This document shows, piece after piece, positions 25,360-38,600 of a stretch of DNA of 64,000 nucleotides. The notes below the pieces were generated by a model. The model was not told the origin of the DNA. It saw only the letters and a program-made list of their open reading frames with translations, and did not search any database. The translations under genes and the position numbers were made by a program. The stretch spans positions 26,093,519-26,157,518 of the forward strand of contig CM049306.1 in the NCBI GenBank assembly GCA_026874595.1. The letters run 5' to 3'. Positions within the stretch are counted from its first letter, which is position 1. Every line of letters starts with the position of its first letter. This stretch comes from Sipunculus nudus. Lineage: Eukaryota; Annelida; Sipuncula; Golfingiida; Sipunculidae.

Positions 25360-25921
25360 GTAGCTCATATTGGGTCATATTATGCATACACATATATTTT
25401 ATTATTTTTAAATCATAAATGTTTAAACTGAATTTATAAGAAAATAATGCAACATGGCATCTACAAGAGTATTCCTTGAATCACTATTAAAAAGTTTTGC
25501 ACATTGGACTTTTCAGTACATGCTAAATTTTATTCACCAAAATAAAATAAAAGATTCAGTAAATTTGATAAAATAAAACATCTTTTCAAATAAAGTATAC
25601 ACACTGTTGGTTGAATGAGGGACAAAAATTATAATTGTGCTAATTACTATCCCAGTTTTAATTTATTACTGGAATTAATAGTCAATTTCACACCTGGTGA
25701 AGTTTTTACTCTTCTGAAGTAAGGAATTACTTATCTGATGAACATCAACACTTTCATAGCAATACACCACTTTGTGGATACAATTAAATGTACACTTTAA
25801 TCATTGTAACCCTGGTGGTACAATATAAAATCTAAAATGTAGCATAGCCTAGAATAAGAATGAATCAAATACAGAATTTAATAACATTCATTCATCTAGT
25901 AGTTAATGCACCATCTGGGGC

Positions 25922-25942
25922 GGGGGGGGGGGGGGGGGGGGG
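25922..25942 (+). repeat. Poly-G tract
   Basis: Twenty-one consecutive G residues, followed by a G-rich patch to about 26000. Length in such runs is unreliable in assemblies. Confidence 0.9.
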
Positions 25943-26119
25943 AATGCAGGGCAGAGGGGAAACCTGCTGGTAGTGCCCAAGCTGAGCCAAGGCAAGCTGC
26001 CTGGGGTGGGTTACATAATCCAAGTGAAGGCTGTACTACTAGGCAAGCTAGATGTAAACAACACTTGACATGGAGTATGAAAACGTGAATATTCTTTCCA
26101 ATCAATTTCTTTGAAATTT

Positions 26120-27207
26120 CAGATTTTTAAAGATTAAATCCTTATGTATATATGCTGTGAAAATTAAATCAACAGTGCTTACAGGGAAAAAACGTGCCAT
26201 TGCCAAAGTTGGACAAAATTTAAGGTATTGATTTTTTATTTATGCTAATAACTTAAAAAATTTGCAAAATTCAGATCTAATTTTGGGTAAACAATTGAAT
26301 CTTGATTAAATAAAGTTATATTCCTGAAAAAAGTCTCTAGGTACAGCAATTCTCATGTTAGGGGAGTAAATATATTTCCTGATTTTTTAATAATTGCATT
26401 ATATTTTGGCCCATAACTTCGAAATAATACCCAATAATGACCTAATTTTTGGTATGTTCATAGAAAATGTATGAAAGAATGTGAACACTAAATATGATAA
26501 AAAACAGATCAGTGGTTTAGATATTAGGCAGCCTTGAAGTGTAACAATGGCTTTTTTTATGGAAAACGGAGGTTTTTCCTTAATATCTCGAAGGAACGAA
26601 GTCCTGATGACCCAATTTTCAGTATGGTAGATTTTGGGGACATCTAACATTATGCCAACAGCCTGGGGTGCATAGAGATGTGCACTGAATGACCTACAGT
26701 CATCAAATTGGACTGCTTGACAATGTAAGGGAATACAACAAGAGCCTCTAAAAAAATTCAATAACTAGCCTAATTTTGCAGCTTTTATTTTCAAATTTCA
26801 GATTTTAACTTGTTAAATTAAATAATACTGACTTAATTTCTGGCATGTACATAGGAACTATATAGAGGAATATTTATGGTAAATATGAAGAAAACAAGAT
26901 GAGTGGTTTTGATATTAGGCAGTCCTGAAGTGTAAAAATAGATTTTTAATAAAAAGTTGAGGTTTTCCTTAATATCTCAAAGGAACGAAGTCCTATTGAC
27001 CCAATTTCGGCATGGTAGGAGATTTTGGGGACATCTAACTGTATGCCGAATTTCAGATTCGTAGGTCCAATGGTGTCGAAACGTGCCAGTCTTACGGACG
27101 GACATCCGGACAGACGGACGGACGGCAAGACGGACGGACAGACAGACGGACGGACGATGGACAATGGACCACGACTATAGCTCAGATGACTTATAGTCAG
27201 CTGAGCT
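26120..27207 (-). mobile_element. Hairpin-ended GTCC-rich interspersed repeat, minus copy
   Basis: Read on the minus strand it begins with a hairpin (13-bp stem, one mismatch, around 27179-27207: AGCTCAGCTGACT / AGTCATCTGAGCT). A CCATTGTCC block and GTCC/GTCT runs follow, then two diverged copies of a body containing GATGTCCCCAAAATC, TTCGTTCCTTTGAGATATTA and CACTTCAGGACTGCCTAATA. The same order occurs at 61442-62900 on the plus strand. Such repeats are familiar from bivalve genomes. No protein is encoded; the PSVRPSVRP-like peptides come from the GTCC run. Confidence 0.75.
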
Positions 27208-27882
27208 AAAAAAAGAACTCTTTAAACGTAAAGTGGCAGAAAACAATAATGTTATGGAAAAACATAATAATAATAATAATATTTATAATATATAGTATTT
27301 ATATAGTGCCAAATTCTCCGATGGTCAGACTAACAGTGCAATTCACAAACACACACATACATACAATTTCATGGAAATCTACTCCCTGTGCCTGACCCAG
27401 AAAAAAATGCATATTAATTACCAAAAGCTTGACGAAAGAGATACGTTTTTAAATTAGTTTTATATGATACAAGAGTTGGAGATTTTCATAAGTATAAATG
27501 GAACCAAATTCTTTCATACTGCTCAATGTCGTGGTTTAATTACCCAATTGTATGTTATTGTGTTCATTTTCTTGATGTTAGCATGTATTATTGTATCTTG
27601 AAGTTGAGTTGCCTATCCTATTACTGTTCTTGGTATTATGCATGATTCATTGTTAATTTTGTAACTATATAATGTGTGTTAATTGTGAGTTTATCTCTAT
27701 TACATTTTACTCATATCATTGTTCCAAATCCTGCGTGTATGACGTTTTGTAACGTTATATTTTCATTAGTTCATGTGATGTCGATGATGAAAAGGAAACA
27801 TTGGGGGAAAATGAAATTTTATTCTGGGGCATAAAAAAAACAACAAAAACCTTAAAACCTGTCAACTTCTGCACATTTGCAG
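27208..27882. other. Non-coding, nothing recognised
   Basis: AT-rich sequence with a short (AAT)n run near 27268. No gene seen. Confidence 0.5.
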
Positions 27883-28003
27883 GCAACATCCTTAGGTTAC
27901 ATAGCAGCCCCTGGATTCGAGAAACTGGGAGAAATAAACCTATCAGAGTTCAATAAGGGCAGGTGTGTGATACAGAAGTACTCATGCAGAGGACAGTGCC
28001 CAG
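27883..28003 (+). CDS. Orphan coding-like exon, unidentified protein
   Basis: The acceptor TTTGCAG ends at 27882 and the donor GTGAGA starts at 28004, enclosing 121 nt open in one frame. The peptide (ATSLGYIAAPGFEKLGEINL, then SEFNKGRCVIQKYSCRGQCP and a split Gly) looks like real folded-protein sequence, with three cysteines in CVIQKYSCRGQC. The composition is GC-richer than its surroundings. I do not recognise the family and find no partner exon within several kilobases. It could be one exon of a gene with very long introns, or a captured exon fragment. It lies on the strand opposite to the DD3-3-like gene ending at 29675, so it is not a 3' exon of that gene. Confidence 0.4.
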
Positions 28004-29674
28004 GTGAGATTGCAGAGTTGGCGTGGCAAGGCGTCACGTATCAGAAAAGTCGGAAGTGAAATAACACTTTTTTACCACACCCAAGTCCTCAAAGTATAGT
28101 AGGATGCTTGAATCACACTATTTTTTTATTATACATGTATTGTACAGATAGAGAACCAAGTGGGGGACATTGTATTTTCATTAATTTGTTTATACCTGGT
28201 AATTTCTAGCATACACAACTCAGGTCTCATCAACTTTGTAATATAAAGGTATTTCTGTCCACAAGTTGTAACTGAAATCCACCCTTGCTTTGGGGTATTT
28301 TGTACAAACAGACATACAATTAAGGACGGACTGACATGGGAAAACTGAGCCTCTATCCAGCTTTTACTGAAGAGGTAAAAAATTTAACTCTGTTCAAAGT
28401 GTATTCACAGGGGTGAAATCAGTACACAATGCATTAAATATGAAATAACAGTTTTATTCTCTGGTCTGACCAGCAGACCAATAATATGAAAATATATTAT
28501 CATAGAACATGAATATTTGGCATGTACAAGACACAAAGGTAGAAATTTTATATATACATGTATATCTATTCTCCTGTGAAGGAATTCTGTATTTTAAATC
28601 ACAGTAAAAAAACCTGCGTAAGACACCTTCAAGCCATAGGTGGGACGTTTCCTCTGTTTGGACATGACAAACTGTATAGATCTACCAGCACTCAATCTAT
28701 GTTTAAGTCATTAAATTATTATTCAAATTATTCATGTCCTTTGAACATAATTTCCAAAACTGTTAAGCACACATGGAGAGTAAATAATACTGAATCTGTG
28801 TCAAAAGTCATGTTCATAAAAGATAAATAAGCAATTGGCCAAGCCTGTATCACTGAACACACTGATGCATAATCAGTAAAAATATGAGATTATTGATTTA
28901 TACTTGAAAAGTGCATTTTTGAAACTTCCTTTGCAAAAAGAAATATAAAGTTTAAGCAGGTTAGTCATACATGATTCAATGTTATTGTGTGCTCAAGAGT
29001 ACAGAAAAAATAAATACTTCATATACTCAAGTATTCAGACAAAATAAACAAAATAAATACTCGACAGCTCAATCCTTGTCTTCATCTTATAATCTAAGTT
29101 TTCCTCTCCTGTAGAGTCAGGCCCTTGAATGGCCATGAGATACTAATACAAGAAAAATAGCAAAGTGTGGCAACAATACAATTGCCAAGAACAGTATGGA
29201 TGGTCATGATAAAGAGTCCTTGCATTTTGTTTTCAAACTGGAGTGTTTATGTTACGTCTTTTACACTTGACATATTGTAAATAACATGCATTTTTTTATA
29301 TATGTTTACAATAAAAAAACATGTATTCAGGAGGTGTGGCATTGAAAATGTACATTAAACACAGTGTATAACCACAAATATGTTGTTACTTCTTAAATTT
29401 CAAATAAATATCAGAATCCAGATAGAACAGGCACTGCTTCTGACATAAACAACCACTGGTTTCATGTGCAACAAACTGTTCCTACACTGGTCTAACTTGT
29501 TGTTCTGTGTAAAACAGTTCAGCTCCCTATTTGTTGACAATTTAGTGTTAAATATGTGATGAATTTATCACAACTTTTTAAAAAAGCATAACTGCTTGGG
29601 GAATACTTGCTGCTTGTTTTAAATCCCTGGGAAAAAAGCCATAAGCTATTATGAAATGGAGCATAATTTCAGAA
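28004..29674. other. Intergenic DNA and 3' UTR of the minus-strand DD3-3-like gene
   Basis: No coding exon recognised. The part next to 29675 is 3' UTR of the minus-strand gene. Candidate minus-strand poly(A) signals exist (for example a complement of AATAAAA near 28451), but the end cannot be fixed. Confidence 0.4.
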
Positions 29675-32600
29675 TTAAACCTTTGATTGCATAGACCTGG
29701 CAGCCTGCCTGAAGCCACCACGGAAGGAATTCCACTTGGCAGGGTTCCTGCGGCAGTACACTGCCGTTCCAGCAATTATGGTAGCTAAAACTGCCACGGC
29801 CACTATTATACCAACTATCATGGGCACTTTACTGTCACGGATAGCAACAAAGGTGCCTCCTCGGTCTGTCTGACATCTGGCCTTGTTCTCGTTGATTTCA
29901 CAGTCCATCACTGTCCACGCTGCGAAGCTGGCGGTGTCTGCTCGGTACAGGTTGACAGTGCTACCTGGACTACCCGGCTCTATCTCTGCTTCAATGGTAA
30001 ATTTCTTGTTACCAGAAGTGATCTTGTCACTGGGATTGATAACCAAGAAGTTGCTGGCATAATCACCATCCTGCAGGGAATGATAAGGATAATTTATGAA
30101 AAGAATATGTTCTATCTGGACTAACATATCCAAATAAATGATCCAATATGTTGGTTACATTATATCACAGGTGTTATAATACACCTAATAACATAGTGTT
30201 TTGATATGAAAAAGCATATTACAGACTTGTAGATGACAAACCTTTAATTATTTATATGCTCAAATAGGTAATGATAACAAGAAGAAAATCTTTAGTTGGT
30301 CTGTAAAGACAACTGCTGGAACTTTATCATTTGACATGTTGACTATGTATAAGCAGCTAGAGGCAGAAGTTATTCTAGTTACATGTGAACATCAAAATCT
30401 GTAAAAGATCTGACATCTGCAGAAAAATTAAGATGCTTTGAGTAACCTCTGCAATCATTCATGGTCTTACTCGACTAATTTCCCTCAACTAACTTCCCTC
30501 TCATATAAAATGAAAGCAGCCAGCCTGAGAGAATTATTCAAGTACTTACTGGTGGTGTTCGTCCAACACTTTGTATTTTCTTCTGTCCATCATCCACCAC
30601 CCATTCTTCCATTCTGAGCTTCTGTAGCTTGTCAAAAGTTCCCCTCTCAACCTTCACTTTCAGCTTACTACAAAACAAAAATAAACCTTTAAACCAGTAC
30701 AAATGTTAAGTCAAATTCCTCATTCACTACGTGTCAGGGTTAATTTAAAGGTATGTCATGAGGAACTGTTTTTTAATTGCTGAATAAAGAAATTCATCCA
30801 TTGCAAAGGTCTTTTCACAAAATTACTGCCTGACTTACATTAGGATGAAGAGAACCAACAACATTTACTAATTGTATCAGTGTTACTAATTTACAGATTT
30901 AAATTAAGTACATGTACATAGTAAATTTATACACTTCCATGACTTGCATCATAGAAAGCAAGATTGTGTTTACTAATGTTACTGTTTCAGTTCATAGAAA
31001 AATCAATACAGAGTTGAGTTTACTGCATATATGTGAACTTGATAAAATAAATGCAGTTAAAAGGAAAAATACTGTAACAAATGCTTACTTCTGAAGGTCA
31101 GCCTCTCCTCCATTCCAGCCAATACTCTTTTCCGTTTTCTTCTGTCTTATCACGATGATTTTTCCTTTCTGACTTCTGTTTGAGAAGTTATTGTTTCTGG
31201 TGCTCAGGAAGTGGTAGATACCCTCAGCTGTAATTTTCTTTGGTTTCAGGTCAAAGTAAGTACCTGCATCATCCAACTCTGACATCTCACCTCGAAACTG
31301 ATCTGGAGTCACAAAATATATAAATATATTAAAATGGAGGTCACAGCTTCAAATTTAAATTAAAAAATAGGCTGAACCAAAAATGGTCTTTTACATCACA
31401 TGCCTTATTCCATCTATCTGTATTAATAAGAAAATTTCGCCTCGAAACTGATCTGGAGTAACAAAATATAAAAATATATTAAAATGCTGGTCACAGCTTC
31501 AAATTTAAATTAAAAAATAGGCTGAACCAAAAATGACCTTTTACATCCCATTCCAGATTCCATCCATCCGTATAATGAAAATTACAGTATAACATTTACT
31601 CATACTTTCATTTAAGTATACTCTTGTGGCAAAGTCATGCTTAACTTATTAGTATTACCCATAATTTCAGATTCTAGGTTTTGAAGTAACCAAGATCTGT
31701 ATTGATGTATATGTCAGGCAATGCAAGAGGCTTGTCTCTACTTTTTGTCTGTTAGAAATTAATAATATCTTCATAGTCTCACTTTTTCACAAAAAGGTAA
31801 AGAGCTTACGATTTTGTAACAGTGCCAAGTTCATCATATCTTCTTTAGAAAATCCAAGGAAGGAGGCATTCTTGAGAGACTCTGGATAACTGCGGCCCCA
31901 GTGACCTACTTTTGCACTTTCTCTGTAGAAGGAACCAGTGCCTTCACTGTATGCTTGTGCCCTCTGGAGCACAACATTAGAACGATCTGTTCCAGCCCGG
32001 CCCTGTCCATCATTGTTATGCGGGTTAGTGTTGGAACCAGTCCATCTACATCACAAATAAAATTTCATTATCTAAGGGTTTGAAAGGAAGGCAACAATTT
32101 TCTTAATAGACACAGAACACCTCAAGATAAAATACTACTTTAGTAAATGATGAACATTTACATGATCTCCTACCACTGATAGCTGTGTCTATGATACAAC
32201 TGACATAAAGGTGATCCCCTCTCTCCCATTGTATAGGGTGATCTAAAGAAATCATGAAGCCTTTGTCTTTTTTAATTTTTTTTTAACACAGACAGTTGAA
32301 ACATCTATTGGAGGGAAAAAGGACTTGCTATCTAAGAGGGTTAGTTACACTCTATTGATTTTCACTTAGTAACCCTTAAATCACTTACATAAATCAATTA
32401 TAAATATGTTCAACTGCAAAATGTTGTTAACAATGCTTGGTCCCCTGGCTCTTTTTCTATCCACTTAAACCAGCATTTACACAAAATGAGGAAATGGTGA
32501 ATCCAGGACTTTTTCATCATTTCATTTCAGATCTGAATAACCAAGATCACTTTCTCAGAATCAGTATACTCACACCAAACTACTTTTTTCTGTATTACAA

Positions 32601-35600
32601 TGTACAGACAATCATGTGCACTGGTTAATATATGCAAGTCTTTTTACTCACTGAAAGTGTATGTAATCATCTTTGGAGGCTTCCAAGGTGTTTGGGACAA
32701 AGTCATATTCCACCCCAGGGTAAACCTGTACAATGTTACCACGTTTTCCGCGAACGTTCAGGTTGTGGATTGTTGCACCCTTCAGCTCCTCTGGTCTGGA
32801 TCGTATGGCAAATGTGTGAGACCTGAAAAAAAAGAGTGATTTGTTTTGTGGAGCACTGACTCTTAATATATTTACATAAAAAGATAACTCTTCAAACAAA
32901 TTTCAAATGTTGATTAATTCCTTTTTCTGCTTTAATCATATGCAAAAATATTACCTCTTTAAATCTATAATTTGTTCATATCACTGAAGTCACCAAAGGA
33001 ATAAAGAAAATGTGAATGCAAAAGCCTTTTATAAGTAATCTGACCATGACCAATTTATTAATAATACAATTACTACTCTAAGACTGAATGGGATTTCAAA
33101 ACAAAAGCTGGTAATTTAGTGTAATTGGAAGACATGCTCAGCCAATTTGTAATCAAGGAATTACAATTAATCCTCTGTATATATTTTTTTAGAATCCAAA
33201 TTAAATACATTGTAATGGCAAACATACCTGTCCTGAAAGGTTCTTCCAAATTGTGCAGTGTTGATGGCCAGTCTTAACTTCAGGTTAATGCCATCAAACA
33301 CTTTAACTTCAGGATTATTCTTGAACTGGTAGCCTCTGTCTTTTGCTTCATCCTCTGACTGAAAGCCGTATCTTTCAGCCAGTGGCAGCTGAGCTCCGTG
33401 GCCATGTTGCTTGGAGTTGTGTGAAGCGTTAACACTCTCCCAGGCTTCATAGTCAGCTGTAGATATGTTATACCTGTACACAGAAAAATATGGGGATAAA
33501 CATCACAAGATATATTTTGGAAGTAATTGAAGAAAAATAAGGTCTAAGCTTCATCTAAAGATACCTTTACACTGCAGTAACTTTGTTTATAGTATAATTA
33601 GGATTCCAAGGATTTCAAGGAAACTAAATTCCAAAAGTTTTCCTTCATTTTTCTTTCTGGTGAATTTTCAAAATTCTTGAATTATTATTTCAACCTATTT
33701 CATGATTAACACATGTTCAGTGTTTTTCAAAGTTTTTCGAAAGTCCCTGAATTTTCCCTGATTAGAAATCGGGAAACCCATTTTCCAAGTTTTCCAGGAT
33801 GACTTGGAAAAAATTTGTCCTTAAATCCCACTACTGCCACCAAGCCAGAAGTTGCACCAAACATGAGCATATGCAAGGCACTGACTTATGTTTCTGGAAT
33901 CTTTATTGATGACAGGTAGATTTGTCCGTTTGTGATTGCTGCCCAAGTTCAAGTGAACAAAGTAGACTCATGCTAAACCAATGGTCACACAGACCAAGAA
34001 TTTAGTATACTTATATATCAAACTCTATCAACTCTTTACAATATATAGGCACTTAAGGTCAGACAGTGTCTGCACTTGGTTTGCACCTAAATTGGGTTAT
34101 ACAAAACCGGTTTATAGTATTTCACTTTACAAAAGCCTAAAATCTGTTTATTCAATAAAGCATGATTTTGTTGTATGTACTTGGTTGTTAATCCAGTTTA
34201 CAGTGCTGCAGAGTGATATTATCAGAGAAGGATCAGGTCAAATGATCACAAAACTGGCCTCATGCAGACAAGAAATGGATTTGCCTGTATGCACTATCCA
34301 CCAGTTTACTGTAAACTGGACAAACGTTAACTGAACTACCTGCAGGCCACCTTTCAAGCAGACTAAAGTAAAGTGATGCAGAGCCTAGGGTGGAGTAAAC
34401 TGATTTACCATCCTGATTATTTGCTAGTGCAGATACATCCTAACTTTTGTTCCTCTTATATCCAAAAGTTACACTTCAATTAAAAATGTATACATATAAA
34501 GTGACAGCATTTAGAGTTTTATACCTGATTCTCATGACACATCTCTCATGTGGTGTATCCGGGACAGTCCAGTTGAACAGGTTTGGGTAGCCTCCTATAC
34601 CATTCCCAAGGTGGTTATCTCTAGTGAACTCTGTTTCTTGACACAGTGGCTCCGCCTGGTTGTGGGAGGGGAACTGAACCCATTCTCCTCGAGTACCATT
34701 CTGATCGTTTTTGGGCCATCTGAATTCCTGCAGCAATGTATAAAATGTTACCTTTAATGTTACTGACAGTTATAAAAGTACTTATGTTATGTAAAAGAAT
34801 GTGGATGACTGAAAGTACAGTAAATTAATACATAAATGTGATGATTTGAGAGACAGCCATCTGATAAATACAATGAAAGGTCATATAATAAACCAATGTA
34901 TGAGAATAATACATTTTATACAAAAGATAATAAATGAATATAATACATTCTTGAATGGTATACCACTTGAGCAACTGGTGACATAGGTGACAGTGTTAAT
35001 CTTGGTACATCACTCTGCCATAACTGGACATCTGCATGGAAGTTATTAGTAGATTTTTTCTAACTGTGGCATTAAGTCTATGACAAGTCTACAGTGCCTG
35101 AAACTTGAATATAAGAATGAGGAAATTACATGTGTGTTGATATATTTTTGTGCATGACATACCTGAAGATAAAGGTAATATCTGAATTATTCTTTTAGAC
35201 AAAAGAAAACTAATAGATTCTTTAAAATGTGGGTTGTGTTTGAGATAAGATCATTAGACAATTAAAAGAGGACACAAGATATAAAATTAAAATATTAAAA
35301 GAGATATATAATTAAAAGAGAACAAAAGATATAAAATTCTATGAGGACACAAGGTATAAAAAGGTATAAATCTTATAAATCTACTGGAGATCGTCCTACC
35401 TCACAGTCTTTCTTGTTGTTGGGAACCATAAACTGGTTCTTCATCATGAGATCCCTGGGGAGCACACATGCCCAGCGACCTTTGACATTCTCACTCTCTT
35501 CCTGATAGTAGGGGCACCTGGTGGCATCATTAGTTAGCACAGCAATGTCCTACAACATTTCAGATAAAGCATGAATGCCAGTGGGCTATGAATATATACA

Positions 35601-38600
35601 CTGCCTAATCACAGAGCATAACCTTCCACTGACTGGTCAGGAAAAGATTAGATTCTCTAAAATCAGTTTATTTTGTACTCTAAAGGATTAAAACTAAACA
35701 ATCTTTGATTTTCCATAACCTTCCAACACTCGTCATTTTTAAAAGCATGTATATATGTGTGAATATACTGTTAGGGTAATCAATAAGAAAACTTTTTTTT
35801 TCTTTTTTTTTTATAATATTTTTTTGTCGGAGGTAACCGCCTCCATTTTTGCAATGCTGCCTTAACTAAGTATATGTACATCTGCAGATTTCCATTCCTG
35901 TTTCAGACTACGTGACAGGGCAGTATCACATGCTTCCTCTCATTTTATATCCTGGCGTTAACCAGGCCCGGTGACTACTGCACCTGTGGGCCTTGGGTTG
36001 GTAATCATACCACCGAGGACCCCCAAAAGGCGCACTTGTTTGTGAGTGAAACACGGCCGTTGGGCATGATCTTCCCATTAAGCCTGCAGAGCGCTCACCC
36101 TGGGTGGGGGTCGACCGTGAAAAACCTCATCGCCTCGGCTGAGATTCAAACTCACGATCTCCCGGCTTTGAGTCCTGCGCTCTACCCCTGAGCCACAGAA
36201 GCCGGTTATCAATAAGAATACTTAAATATACACAAATTCCCTTATAGTAAAAGTAAGGCCTGGCCCAAAAATTATTCTTTGCCGAAAACTCACCCTCCAT
36301 GGTGTAGGATGCCAGTAAGGGTAGTAATCTCTCTCCTCTGGACACTCGTACCCTCTGCGGGTTCCCCCAGGGTTCTGGCGAGTATTCTTGGCCCTTTCTC
36401 TCCCATGCAGATTCTGCAAAATAAGTCATGGTACACTTGGAAAATCAGGTTTCAAAGTATATATTTAACTTTATTCAATAGGATGTGCCAACTATTTGTT
36501 GATTATCATATGCTAAATTTGGTAACAAATACATGAACTCATACAAAATCAAATACCACCTACAAATAAACATGTTCTGTACTGGTCATTATTTTTTATT
36601 TAATTTAGCAATGAACTCTGACTTAATTACCATATGATTAAAACAAATGTTTCCTGGAGGAAATGGATGGTGACCTGTTTGAATACCCGTTGGGTCAGGC
36701 AAGGGCTTTCCCAGATCAGCTTAAACTTTATTTACTTTAGGCATCAATCACAGGAATGTGTAAACCTTTGATTATTTTAGATTACAGAGCCTCCACTGTG
36801 GCATGACCTCCAAGGAAACCTCCTCCCCAAAATAACAACCTCTCCCTTCCTTGATACATTTGAACAATCTCATAATTGAAACTAACCTGGTGCTCACACT
36901 GAATTTTAGTTAAAAAAATTTTGGAAAAAAAATAACATTACGTCTGAAAAAATAAATGGAACATTTGATTTCAAACTACACAACTTTATTAAAATATTCC
37001 TGTGTGTGATCCTTTTTAAACAAGCAAAATCTAAAATATGCAGTTATGTGAGGAGTTATAGCTGATAAGTTCTCAGTGAAGCATGTTTCCAGTAGGTACA
37101 TGAAAACTGATGAGATAATAGCAAAACTTCACTGAATACTAAAAGCCAATATTTCTCAAATCTCTGTCTCATCCAATTCTCATTTATAAGCCTCCAATCA
37201 ACAGCCTTCAAATAAAAATGACATTGTCTTTAAAAGATAATCCTTTGGTTATGATATACTTGTGTTACTGCACTAAACAAAAAGGACGCTCCCTCCCTGT
37301 GATAACTGGGCCCACCCTTCATGAATTCAATACACAAGGTCATGTCCTAAATGTTACAGTTCAGTGAGCACCTCCCTTACAGACACGCAATGGTTCCATA
37401 AAAGCATACCATGAATTCACGCTCTTATTATACCCCTCACATGTACTATAAATACATACTCCTATTATACCCCTCATTGATCGCCTCAGGGAACTCCGGT
37501 TCATGCAGGATCATGAAATGTAGCAATGGTATACTGAGCATTTAATCACCCGACATGTGTTTAAATAATGACACACAGTAAACACATGTTAACAATGGAA
37601 CCAATGGTCTCTGTACACCCAGAATGACAAGACTTGTATCAGTATAAAATGTACATACAGCAAGTTTGTATTTAAATTTTATGACATCTTGATATTATTA
37701 TTCAACCATGCCCGCTGAATTTTTAAACCAAGTGTTAATAATGTAAAACTCATATTCATAGCTTCACAATGTTAATTCATAGATTGAGGGCCACAGACAG
37801 CATCATATTTAGGTACAATATATAAAAACAATAATCAACTTATTCAAGGATAAATGTAATTATATGATAATACAAACAGGTGGGCACTAATGACACATAT
37901 TATTACACATTATTGCAAATATTTTGTAATTACATATAATAATTTTTTCCTGTTCAGGAGAATCTTACAGTAATAGTTTAACTGATATGAGCATTCTATA
38001 TATAATATGATATATGTTGATGTACAAAATAATTTGTGTAATTTTTGTGTCCAAAATATGGATACTGGATAAATTTTTGGTATAAAACAAAATTTACACA
38101 CATTCAAAATTTTAATGAGATCTTAATATGCTAATTTCACAGATGATTAAAACAAAGGCTGGTGACCTTATGATTTCTATCTATCTACCCAGTCTGGGCT
38201 CATCTCACAGCCACAGGATATGAACAAAGGTCAAGTATATTCAAGGGCCCACCTGGTCTGCTGTGAAGAGCCCCTTGTTCCTCTGTCGTAGTTTACAGTT
38301 CATGTAGTAATCATAATCCTCGTGCATCCCGTACTCCGTGTCTGAGTTACAGTCGTAGTTCTTACACTGCATTAGGTTATCAGGGATGGTACTACAAAGT
38401 AAAACATGAACCATAGCCTGACAGTGTGATAGCTAGATAAACTTAAAACTGAAAAATGACAGCTTTATTAGAAAAATACTCAATTTGGATCAGGATTCGC
38501 CAAACAAAAGTTAAGGTATAAGGTCTTAAATTGTGAAAAAGCTTTATATCAGAATTTTGTCATAAAGTCTTCCAACAGAGGCCATAACCTTAGGCTATTT

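Larger units (their letters stand above)
24321..26119. other. Non-coding, small local repeats
   Basis: No coding exon. It contains a 25-bp direct repeat (GAAGGTGGATGTAGAAATAT at 24845-24893), a 71-bp tandem duplication (listed), a 21-bp G run (25922-25942) and a short fragment near 24700-24760 related to the hairpin-ended repeat at 26120-27207. Confidence 0.5.

Noticed and set aside
26946-27164. Open frame with PSVRPSVLPSV-type peptide, and a similar one near 61490
   Set aside because: Translation of the GTCC run inside an interspersed repeat found in both orientations; not a gene.
33590-33840. Repeated AATTTTC / TTTCCAAGTTTTCC motifs suggesting an element
   Set aside because: Only loose low-complexity similarity; no ends, duplication or second copy could be identified.
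33981-34334. 117-aa plus-strand open frame in an intron of the minus-strand DD3-3-like gene
   Set aside because: Composition is that of AT-rich intron; no splice signals and no recognisable domain.
36130-36204. Possible tRNA gene on the minus strand
   Set aside because: A- and B-box-like motifs are present, but the acceptor and anticodon stems are poor. The sequence continues into a body with an A-rich tail and target duplications, so it is a SINE head.
37390-37480. Short repeat CTTATTATACCCCTCA / CTATTATACCCCTCA
   Set aside because: Only two short copies about 50 bp apart; too little to call an element.
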